Assembly (NCBI GenBank): GCA_013365365.1
Contig: JABVXU010000422.1
Span: forward strand, 1 to 47,609
Reading direction: 5' to 3'
Length of the DNA: 47,609 nt
Source: Cruorifilaria tuberocauda
Taxonomy: Eukaryota > Nematoda > Chromadorea > Rhabditida > Onchocercidae
The notes beneath the pieces are model-generated. The model was not told the DNA's origin and searched no databases. It saw nothing but the letters and a program-made list of their open reading frames with translations. Numbering within the stretch: the first letter of the stretch is position 1; each line of letters begins with the position of its first letter. Both the position numbers and the translations under genes were made by a program. This document shows, piece by piece, positions 34,901 to 44,427 of the stretch.

Positions 34901-37900
34901 TAATTTTTAACACTAAAAATTCAAAATACGCAAATCCAACCTATTTCTTATCATTTCCAACCGATCTCCAACCTATTTTTTATCATTTCCAACCTATTTT
35001 TTTTATCATTTCCAACCTATCTCCAACCTATTTCTTATCATTTCCAACCTATCTCCAACCTATTTTTTATTATTTCCAACCTATCTACAACTATTTTTTA
35101 TCATTTCATCGTAATAATAATTTTATTCGTTATCATTTCATCATAATAATAATTTTATTTATTATCATTTGATCGTAATAATAATTTTATTCATTATCAT
35201 TTCATCGTAATAATAATTTTTCATTATCACATCATCATAATACTAATTTAAAAAAATGATAATTTGGTAATTTCAAATTAACAATTTGAAATTGACAATA
35301 TATTCTATGAAATTCTAAATTACCAAATCTCCGTATCCTATCAATTTAAATGGTTGAATAAGTATAAGTAGAAAGAAGTTAGCTAGAGTATTACAGACTA
35401 GTTACAAGTTTGATTAATCTCAACTTTATTTTGATAAATTTTAAAATTGTAATTTTAATAATTTAAATTTGAGTATTAGTGATTAAATTATAAATTTTAT
35501 AATTTTTAATAAGTAAATAATATTCTATAATTGGTAATTAACAATTTGATTATCAAATAATAAAATTTGAGTTTTAATAATTTAAATTTTAACAATTTAA
35601 ATTTGAATTTTAATAAATCAATTTTAGGTCTAATTTAGTAATTAATGATTAATTATTAAATTTTAACAAAAAAAAATGAAAATATTCAAACATTTTTATT
35701 TTTCTTAGAGAAAAATGATGAAAATTACCCAAACCGATGACGAAAATGGTCGACACATAAATGCGATAAAGATAGTTATGTAAAAGATAAGATAACAACC
35801 AAACGATATTGCAAGTCTGAATATTAGAAATCTTGTTTGAGATTAATTTTCAAAAAGAAAAAAAAAATACAAATTTCAACTTTACTTATACGATTATTTA
35901 TCATCCGATAGCAAATATAATGATTATTCGTGATAATCAATTCTTTAGAAACGAATATAATGATTATTGATGGTAATCAATTCTTTAGAAACGAATATGA
36001 TGATTATTGACGGTAATCAATTCTTTGGAAACAAATATAATGATTATTCGTGATAATCAATTCTTTAGAAACGAATATAATGATTATTGACGGTAATCAA
36101 TTCTTTGGAAACAAATATAATGATTATTCGTGGTAATCAATTCTTTAGAAACGAATATAATGATTATTCGTGGTAATCAATTCGTTGAAATACTTTAATG
36201 AATCAAATTATGATTTGATAATTTATTGAAATGATGATAATTTATTGAAACGATAATAAAATGAATTTTTATGATAATTAATTTGTATTTTTTTATGGAA
36301 TTGATAAATCTTCATTTTTTATCTCTTTCATATTTTATTATTATTAAGTGTTTTAAGATATCTTTATATTTTAGGATAAGAATATTTAAGGTAAGAGAAA
36401 TTTCTATGAATTTTCATAAGTAAGTTTATAAGTTCATAAGTATAAGTTTAATTTTATGAGTATAGTTTATAGTTGTTATTTCGAAATGAATTTCTCTTGA
36501 ACCGTGCTCGTCCAAATGATTCCCATTTTACTTGTAAAAGATCACCCAATAAACCATCAAGGAGTTGTAGATGTTTTGTCGTTTCCTGAAATAAAGTTGA
36601 AAACAAACTTATGCTTAACTTGTTAATTAAACCAAAACTTACTTTTAATTACTTAAATGAAGCAAAGTTATGTTTGATTGCCTAGTTGAAGCAAACTTAC
36701 TTTTGATGCCTAATTGAGGCAATTTTATGTTCGGTTACTCAATTGAAGCAAAGTTACATTTAATTACTTAATTGAAACGAACTTATGTTCGGTTACTTAA
36801 TTGAGGCACAGATATACTTGATTACTTCTTAAGGTAAATTTATGTTTGACTTCTAGATTAGAGTAAATCTATGTTTAATGTCTTCATTGAAACGAATTTA
36901 TAATTTAATTTCTTATCACGAAATTCTAATTTTTTAATTTAAAAGTAAATTCCCACAGTGATAATTGATAAATGATAAATTTTATGATAAATTTGCCATG
37001 ATAAATCTTCAAGTACTTTTGTTTATTATGATAAAATGAAGAATAGAAGTAAGATTTGTTATTACCCCATAAACAATTAATGAAAGTGCACTATCTTCAT
37101 TAAGTTCACCGGTTTCCTGATTAATTGTATCCAATTTTGCAAGCGGATAAGCATGACTACTTGCGTCACCGTACATCCAAATAACGTTTGCTTCCAATTT
37201 CAAAATTTGTTCAAACATCTAAAAAAAAAATCAATTAAATCAAAAACATCAATTATCGATCTTTTTTTTTCAATCATTAAAGTTTCTTATTCGCAGTTTT
37301 GTATTTTTTATTAGATCAAAATCAACAAGTAATTATTTCTAAATATTTAAAATTTTAAATCATAGTATTTTAAATTTGAAATCATAAATCGTATCATATT
37401 TTACAATTGGTAAAATGTTGAATAATTGAATATTTAACTAAAATTTAATTATTAAACATGAAATATAAAAATAATTTCTAGACTGATAATATAATCGATT
37501 GATAATAAGATAATATAATTATGTAAATTTGCATAATCGATAGTAAATTTATAGTTGTTAATTTAATTTTCAGGAGTTTAATATGAGGTTTTCTTTTTTT
37601 TTCGTTTTAACTCTTAATTATTTTAACTTATCAAAATAATCCTTATCACTTATCTCTTTTTTTGCCAAATGAGCTGCCAATGTTAAAGGTGTCAAATTGC
37701 GCCTATTCATCATTTGCAATTCAGCGCCCGTAGCATAACAAAGTTTTAACATTTCCTAAAAATTTCTCACTCTTTCAACGAATATGATAGAGCTTAATAA
37801 AACCTTTTGCCTTTTATCATTTACAATTTTTGTAAATTAAAATAATTCAAAAAAGAAGAACAAATTGATGAGGTATAAAAATAACGATATCAATTTGTGA

Positions 37901-40900
37901 GAAATTCTTAGAGGACATTTATAAGACTTCAAAAATTCGCTCAAGTTAAAATATGCAATTAAGTAATTATGTAAATTAAAGTATCAAATTGGCATTTACC
38001 GGTAGTTCATGAATGACAGCTAGATGAAGTACTGTATTACCATTTGTATCTTTTCGATTTGGATCAGCATGTTTTGCAATTAAAATACGGTAACAATCAG
38101 CCTGATTGATACATGTTGCAAATGATAATGGATATTCACCGAAATACATCCGTCTACAAAGTTACTACTACAAAAGTAAACTTTCACTACTAAAGATAAA
38201 TTTTAATATATTAAAAGATTGATGAAAATCACTACAATTGGATATTTTAGCAGTAAGACACTAATGGATACAGTACCAATGCTATTACAGTAAGATTATC
38301 GGATACAGTACTAGAATCAATACAGTATTAATAGATACTGTATTGCAGTAACAGCGGATACGATATTAGCAAATACAGTACTAGTAAATTAGAGAATCTT
38401 AGTTAATGAAAGGATTGATTTGAATTTCCTACCGTTCCAAAAATTTTTTTTTAATTTAAAAAAATAAACAAATAAATTCGTCAAATAATTATTAACTTTC
38501 AATAATATAAAAGCCTCTACTATGATTATCTGTTTACGATAAATTCACATGAGATCATGCAATATTTTAACTTTAAAAAAAATCAAAAACGTATACTAAT
38601 AGATGCAGTACTAATGCTAATGCTTACAGTGAGACACTAATGGATATAGTACCAATACTAATACAGTAAGATTATCGGATACAGTACTGGCACCAATACG
38701 GTATTAATAGATACTGTGTTACAGTAATAGCGGATACGATATTGGCAAATACAGTACTAGTAAACTAGAGAATTTTAGTTATTTAGAAAAGTATGAAAGG
38801 ATTGATTTGAATTTCCTACCCGTTGTAGGCAGTTCTTAAGCTGAGTTCGACATATTCATGCTCTAACGAATCGGTTCGACTGCTTTTTTGATCATCGGGG
38901 CAAAAAAAAGCACCGTAGCAACGTTGATTAATATTAGCACCGTGTCGAAGCAGAAATAATACCATACCAGGATCTTCATTAATAATTGCTTGATGTAAAG
39001 GTGAGAGACCTGCGCCGAATATTTTAATTTAAAATAAAATTTATTACTAAATTATTTTACATCGATGAATGTTTTGTAAAAAAAAATATTAAGTATAATA
39101 AAAAAAATAATTTAAAATAGACTTGAGAGCTAATGTGAAATCGAAATGAATTAAATAATCTGAAATAGAATTAGAATCATTTAATTACGATCCTCATTAA
39201 TATTTATGAAAATAATCAATATTTACTATTTCCATTACTTATCAGTATTATAATAAGTAAAACGAGTTACTATAATAGATATTTATTAAGTACAATAAAC
39301 AAATAATTTAAGATAGATTTAAGAGTTAATATGAAATCGAAATGAATTAAATAATTGGAAATAGAATTAAAATTATTTAATTACAGTTTTCATTATTATT
39401 TCTGATAATAATTAATATTTACTACTCCCATTATTTTTTATCAGTATCATAATAAGTAAAAGAAAAAAATTACCATAATAATCTTCGCTAATGAATATAT
39501 CATTTACAAGTTTTGGATAAGCTTCAATTAATTTAATAGCAAGCTGATTATGAACAGCTGTTCCCTGTAGTAAACAAACGCCAACAAGATTCTCGCCCAT
39601 TAAACCACGTTCCTCCAATTTCCACGTTACCTCACGGTATTTCCATTCCGCTTTTCCACGTTTATCATCTCCTTCCAGTAATTTAAGAGCTGAAATTAAA
39701 ATAAAGTTACGTAAAGTTATCAAAAAAAGAAAAAGAAGTATCCAAATTTAAAATTATCAAGAAGTTAAATTCGCTAATAATCATATTTAATTGAAATAAT
39801 TTAATATTGATATTTTTAAGTATTCTGATATTCAGCTATTTCAATATTCCGATATTTTTTTAAGTATTCTAATATTCTGATATTTCAATTCTTCATTTCA
39901 ATGATTCATTTAAATTTGTAAATTAAAGCGCTATAGTTTTAATTAAATTTATAAATGATTTACCTACTTGATACTTTAAAAAAATTCTTAATTATTAAAA
40001 ATTATGAAAAAGTTATTAATTATTAAAAAGTTAAATTTGTTAATAATCATATTTAGTTGAGGTAATTTAATTTTTAAGTATTCCGATTATTTTAATTATC
40101 CATTTCATATTACAAAATTTTGCAAATTAAAGGTAATACCGTTTTTTTTGCCGTATTTTTGGTTTAACTTAGAAATGATTTACTTAATTGATAATTTAAC
40201 TTATCTAATCGATAATTTGAATTAGAATTTTTTACAAGTTAAATTGATCATACCTTTTTTTAAATCACCCTGATTTTCACCTTCCTGTCGAAATTCATCG
40301 AGAATATTCGGACCGCTTTTTCCTTTCCCTTTTTTACGCTTTAAAGCGCTAAGCATCGCATTTCGCTCTTTATTTCGAATTTTTACTAATTCAGCTACCG
40401 CTACCATTTTACCTTTTCCAGAATTGTACATAAAGTCTTTTAGCTATAATATCTCGATTGTTTTCTTCAGCAGGTAAGGTCAAAGTTCAGAGTTTTTTTT
40501 TGTTTTTTTGTAATAATCATTACTTTTAATAATAATGATAATAATGAATGATTTTGTAATAATTATTGTAATAATAATAAGGTAATAATAATATAATAAT
40601 AGTGGTAGTGATAATAATTAGTAATTTTGTAATAACAATTGTAATAATCATGATAATGATAATAATGAATGATTTTGTAATAATTATTATAATAATAATA
40701 ATGTAATAATAGTGGTAATGATAATAATTAGTAATTTTGTAATAACAATTGTAATAATTATGATAATGATAATAATGAATGATTTTGTAATAGTGATTGT
40801 AATCATGATAATGTAATAATAATGATAATAATGATTTTAGTATTTTACATTGATTTTGTGTTGGTTGCTGAACTTTGAAATTGAGATATATTTCAAAAAT

Positions 40901-41393
40901 TAAGTAAGTAAAACGTTCCTTGCTATCATTATTTTCTATCATTATTTTATCATAATTTTTTATCATTATTTTTTATTAGTTCATATTTTTTAAATTCTTA
41001 ATTACTTTTAATTTTCTTATTATTAATTAAATTGTAATTTACGATTTCGTTCAATTCTCTTATTTAAATTATTAAGGATCAAGACTCTTTAGCTAGTATC
41101 CAAAAGCTATTTTTAAATTTCAATGATAAATGATAAAAATGATTGTAAAGGAGATATGATAAATGATAAGAATTAAGCTTAAATAAATTTTTTTGTTTTT
41201 TTGAAATAAACAAAACCTTTGTCTCGATAAATTCATCAATGATCGAGGAATCACCGGTCTTTTTGGCATATTTCATCCATGGTATCAGCTCACCACCACC
41301 GTACATATCAACAAAATGATAAAGTTTTGGTATAGGTTTTTCTTGTTTACGATTTCCGTCACCTTCTGCTGTCGACGATTCTTTATTTCCCAT
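28970..41393 (-). CDS. osm-9: TRPV-family cation channel, OSM-9 type
   Basis: Nineteen exons in transcript order: 41393-41217, 40443-40254, 39689-39474, 39009-38820, 38153-38000, 37755-37654, 37218-37066, 36585-36503, 35816-35729, 34897-34747, 34175-34108, 33427-33320, 32858-32692, 32043-31934, 31241-31033, 30330-30214, 29899-29768, 29391-29299, 29008-28970; 848 residues. TRPV channels of this type act in nematode sensory cilia (osmotic, mechanical and odour sensing), usually as OSM-9/OCR heteromers. Ankyrin repeats cover about residues 165-360 ([50 protein letters not shown]). Helix S1 lies near 422-444, S2 525-545, S3-S4 566-612, S5 630-655; the pore loop is [18 protein letters not shown]6 ends in [15 protein letters not shown] and a TRP-box-like WKRQWAQV follows. 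Intron 6 starts with ATAAGT. If the last donor is skipped, a stop follows five codons on at 29284. OSM-9 rather than OCR is my best judgement, not certain. Acceptor-like sites lie 10 and 19 bases before the ATG. Confidence 0.88.
29995..30190. repeat. ~32-bp tandem repeat in TRPV intron 16
   Basis: About five to six copies of a unit containing TTTATCATTGATTACTTTC and CAATATAAA, spaced 32-33 bp (starts near 30001, 30033, 30065, 30097, then more diverged). The array ends about 25 bp from the exon 16 donor. Confidence 0.75.
30640..30760. repeat. ATTT/TTATTTA-rich microsatellite
   Basis: Runs of TTATTTATTTATTATTTATT fill about 120 bp of TRPV intron 15. It is simple sequence without other structure. 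Confidence 0.8.
31570..31820. repeat. ATCAT/ATCAA satellite in TRPV intron 14
   Basis: ATCATATCAATATC-type words recur from 31578 and are followed by three longer spaced copies of a CATATCAATCAAATTT phrase (near 31640, 31725, 31805). It is intronic and non-coding. Confidence 0.7.
32875..33130. repeat. ~57-bp tandem repeat in TRPV intron 12
   Basis: Four to five diverged units contain AATTAATTACTTAAA, a CATTCAATGATAAAA-like block and AATAATGATAAGAAATTTT. They lie between exon 13 (minus strand, starts 32858) and exon 12. Confidence 0.65.
33610..34055. repeat. ~226-bp tandem duplication in TRPV intron 11
   Basis: The block starting GGATTAGCATAATCATTTTA at about 33611 recurs at about 33837 with few changes. 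Inside each copy are smaller repeated phrases of the form ATTGATTNGTACAATCAG followed by TTATCTAT. This suggests a small repeat that later duplicated as a larger unit. Confidence 0.8.
34925..35240. repeat. Two adjacent short-unit arrays in TRPV intron 9
   Basis: At 34937-35100 the phrase TTTCCAACCTATCTCCAACC recurs with TTTTTATCATTTCC. At 35100-35240 a unit of about 43 bp containing TTATCATTTCATCGTAATAA is repeated about four times. The two arrays touch and share TTATCATTTC. Confidence 0.75.
35921..36190. repeat. Exact 40-bp minisatellite, seven copies, TRPV intron 8
   Basis: Units begin with TGATTATT at 35921, 35961, 36001, 36041, 36081, 36121 and 36161, so the period is exactly 40 bp. Variants alternate at a few positions (CGTGATAATC versus GACGGTAATC; AACGAAT versus AACAAAT), suggesting expansion by larger blocks. 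There is no spacer sequence between units. Confidence 0.92.
36620..36900. repeat. ~30-bp repeat with AATTGAAGCAAACTTA, TRPV intron 7
   Basis: About nine diverged copies of a unit of roughly 30 bp built on TTACTTAATTGAAGCAAA and TTATGTT occur between exons 8 and 7. Divergence is higher than in the 40-bp array. Confidence 0.65.
38245..38820. repeat. Intron duplication ending at TRPV exon 4 donor
   Basis: The segment 38251-38432 is repeated at 38628-38820, about 385 bp apart, sharing GATTATCGGATACAGTACT, AGCGGATACGATATT and AAAGGATTGATTTGAATTTC. The right copy ends exactly at the exon 4 5' splice site (GT at 38819-38818, minus strand), so the left copy carries a decoy donor at about 38430. Confidence 0.8.
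39050..39475. repeat. ~190-bp duplication ending at TRPV exon 3 donor
   Basis: The segment about 39080-39275 recurs at about 39290-39475 (shared AATATGAAATCGAAATGAATT-type and AATAATTTAANATAGA words, then TTTTATCAGTATCATAATAA). The right copy runs to the exon 3 donor at 39473-39472; the equivalent donor in the left copy has decayed (TTACTATAAT for TTACCATAAT on the plus strand). Confidence 0.72.
40530..40850. repeat. AATAATGATAATAATG satellite in TRPV intron 1
   Basis: Trinucleotide-like AAT/GAT runs are organised in a larger unit of about 120 bp (GATAATAATGAATGATTTTG followed by TAATAATTATTGTAATAAT), repeated two to three times. The minus strand shows an artificial Ile/Tyr/His-rich open frame here. 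Confidence 0.8.
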
Positions 41394-42479
41394 TTTTTAT
41401 TACCTGTAAAACCTGAAATAATTTCAGGAAATATTTTTTGATGTTCCGGAATTGAAGGAATCACTTCGTTATTTTATGTCAACTAATAATTCCTGAAATC
41501 CTTTAAACTATAAAATACTTTTTTTTTGTCGAGAAAAGAAAAAAAAATTATACTTCCTAATTTCACATCTTCAAAAATTTTCCTTCATTTTCCGGAAATC
41601 ATAAAATATTACAGTTTTCGGGATCCGGAGATTGTTCAAAATGGATTTTTTATGTAATTTTAAAATTATATGTTAAATTTTTTTTTGCCTTACATGATCT
41701 ATTATTGATTTGGCTAGTTGAAAATAAAATTTACTATTTTTCTCTTCCGAAATTGGTTATAGATTAATTTATTCTTTACGATTGATTGTTTTAAGCTATG
41801 ATCATGGTTATACTTAAGCTTAATATTGTAAGCTAAAATTATGCTCATGCTTATATCATAAGCTTATGCTTAGAATAATAATATTAAAACTTTGCAAAAA
41901 CAAAAATAAACTTTATAAAATAGTAATTTTTATCGAAAATAACTTTGCTAAAAATTGCCATAACTTGTGCAATAGAGGTATTATAAAATATCATTAACTT
42001 TTAAGAATGGAATGTGAAAATAATGAATGATTAATTAATATGTCTTATTTATGACTATATAACAACTACAGGTATAAAAATGTAATTACGCTGGATGACT
42101 ACAATTTTTATATTTTTTTCATGACAACTAATAAATTATTATCCAAATGCAAGCATTTCTTCCTTTCAAGCTTCAAAACTTTAAGCTTTTCAGGCAAACT
42201 TTTAAAAAGTTGATTTTCAGCAATATTATCAGCTAATGATCTGTGATATTCAGAAAATGATAATTAATTGAGAATAATTTAAAAAAAAAAAATCAAACAA
42301 AAAAAAGTAGTGGATGAAGTAGTATTTTTTAAATTGTTAAAAATTTCTATCTATATATCAGTTAATTTTTTTTTTTTAATTCTTAATGATTTTTCATTTA
42401 TCACGATGTAATGAACTAAAATTAAAAATCATCATTACAGAATCGTTATTATTAATGAAAAAACGCAAAATTAACATAA

Positions 42480-42730
42480 AATCAATATAAAATACAAAAA
42501 TTATTACTACCATTATTATTATATTATCATTATTACAATCGTTTTTTGCAGAAACATTCATTATTATCATTATCATTATTATTATAATCATTATTCCAAA
42601 ATCATTCATCATTATTACAATCGTTATCATCCATTATCATCCATTTTATGTTAACATTCGTTATCATCCATTATCGTTATCATCCAAAATCATCCATTAT
42701 CATCATAATCATTATTATATCATTATTGTT
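42480..42730. repeat. TTATCATTATTA simple-sequence tract
   Basis: Imperfect ATT/ATC repeats with recurring TCGTTATCATCCATTATC words. It is simple sequence upstream of the TRPV gene. Confidence 0.8.
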
Positions 42731-43849
42731 ATTTTCAAGTAAACTACAAGTCTATATTGAATTAATTCTAATGTGTAACTTTGCAAGAATGTACTTTTTA
42801 CTATTTTTAAGTAATTAAGTAATTGTGATTTTTTTCAAGTATTTTTCACTGATCAAACTTTGTTAGTTCATTTCTTCTTTATCTTAGAATTTTATTTGAA
42901 AATAAAAAGGTTGATATAATAGTGATGATAAGTTCTGAAAAATCATCTAAAATCATTGAAATCATCAAAATACTAATCTTGATCGATTGATAAGAATTTA
43001 TTGAATATTAATCTTGATTGATTGATAAGAATTTATTGAATACAGCAATATGATTAACTGATAAACTGATAAAAATCAACTGATAGGAATGCTATCCAAG
43101 TTGTAATAAATGCTGATATATGAATTCTTTTGAATTGAATAATTTGTTGGATATTCTTAGAAAGATTTATTCCTTGTAAAAAAGTTAGTGATAACATGAT
43201 ATGATAATTTGAGTATCAATAGATGAAGATTTCTTTTTGATGTAAAAACATTTTAAGATTAAAACTTGGAATTAGTAAAAGGTTGGTTGTCAGGCGTATT
43301 TTTTTCGTTTGGACAGAAGTGAGTATGCTTTTCGATTGGTACTACGAATAAATGCTTTTTAGGTAAGAGTTATTTCATTCGAAACTTACGTGGAAAAATC
43401 ACGTAGAAAGTTATAAATCAAATTACGTAGAAATGATTAAAAAAATGATTATACAATTCTTTGAAAAAAAAACGGTATACAGTATAATCAATGATCAATG
43501 CAAAGTAATTTTATAATATTTACTTACAGTTGCAATTTTACCTACCTACCATAGTTTCATTACTTGATATCATAAAGTTATTTCCGTTTTCTAATAACGC
43601 CTACAATCAATGTGTTAAATAGCTATAATAAAGAAATGAATTAGCCATTTAATGATTGTAAATGTTTGAAACCTTATATCATGATTTCTCATTTATTCTT
43701 ATTATAGATCTTAATTAATCTTATTTGTAATTTAGCATAATTAATTAGTTGGAAAATCGAAATAACTTGAAAATCGAATAGAGATTGTTGGAAAATCGAA
43801 ATTACTTTACCGAAATAATTTTGAAAATCGAATATATTTATAGGTATAT

Positions 43850-44215
43850 TACTTTTTTATTACTTAAATTCATTTTTACCTTTAATTTACTATACTTAAA
43901 TTCATTATTACTTAGATTCATTTTTACCTTTAATTTACTATGCTTAAATTCGTTTTTACCTTTAATTTACTTTACTTAAATTCATTATTACTTAAATTCG
44001 TTTTTACCTTTAATTTACTTTACTTAAATTCATTTTTACCTTTAATTTGCTATACTTAAATTCATTATTACCTAACTCATTTTTACCTTTAATTTACTTT
44101 ACTTAAATTCATTATTACTTAAATTAATTTTTACTATTATTACTTAAATTCGTTTTTACCTTTAATTTACTATACTTAAATTCATTTTTACCTTTAATTT
44201 ACATTTTTACCCTTA
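43850..44215. repeat. Array of ACTTAAATTCATTTTTACCTTTAATTT units
   Basis: The phrases TACCTTTAATTTACTTTACTT and AAATTCATTATTACTT alternate in units of about 27 and 44 bp, roughly ten in total, with a C/T-rich strand bias. It is non-coding and lies in the spacer between the TRPV gene and the right-hand gene. Confidence 0.8.
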
Positions 44216-44427
44216 ATTTTTTTAAAATACAATTTCTGCAGGAAATGAATTAGAAATATTAAATAAAATTGTCGATAATTGCATTTTTCTATTTTGTTTT
44301 TCATTTTCAATTAAAATTTAAGTTATGATATTTTAATGAGTGAGAAAAGTGTGCTCCGCTAGGAAAATTATAACTTTTTCCATTAGCAATACATTTTATT
44401 ATCAAAATTTATCAATTGCTGAATTAC

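Larger units (their letters stand above)
41394..44427. other. Upstream region of the TRPV gene, no gene seen
   Basis: Three kilobases of AT-rich DNA between two minus-strand genes. It must contain the TRPV promoter. It holds an ATTATCATTATTATTA satellite at 42490-42730, duplicated AATCTTGATNGATTGATAAGA phrases at about 42975-43035, and the ACTTAAATTCATT array described separately. CATGATTATGCTTAAG-like repeats of AAGCTTA occur around 41790-41870. No exon was recognised. Confidence 0.55.

Noticed and set aside
35921..36190. 40-bp array looks superficially like a CRISPR
   Set aside because: Units abut with no unique spacers, and the context is an intron of an animal gene.
40526..40966. 146-codon minus-strand ORF rich in Ile, Tyr and His
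   Set aside because: It is translation of the AATAATGAT satellite in TRPV intron 1.
42394..42630. 78-codon minus-strand ORF rich in Ile and Met
   Set aside because: Translation of an ATT/ATC satellite.
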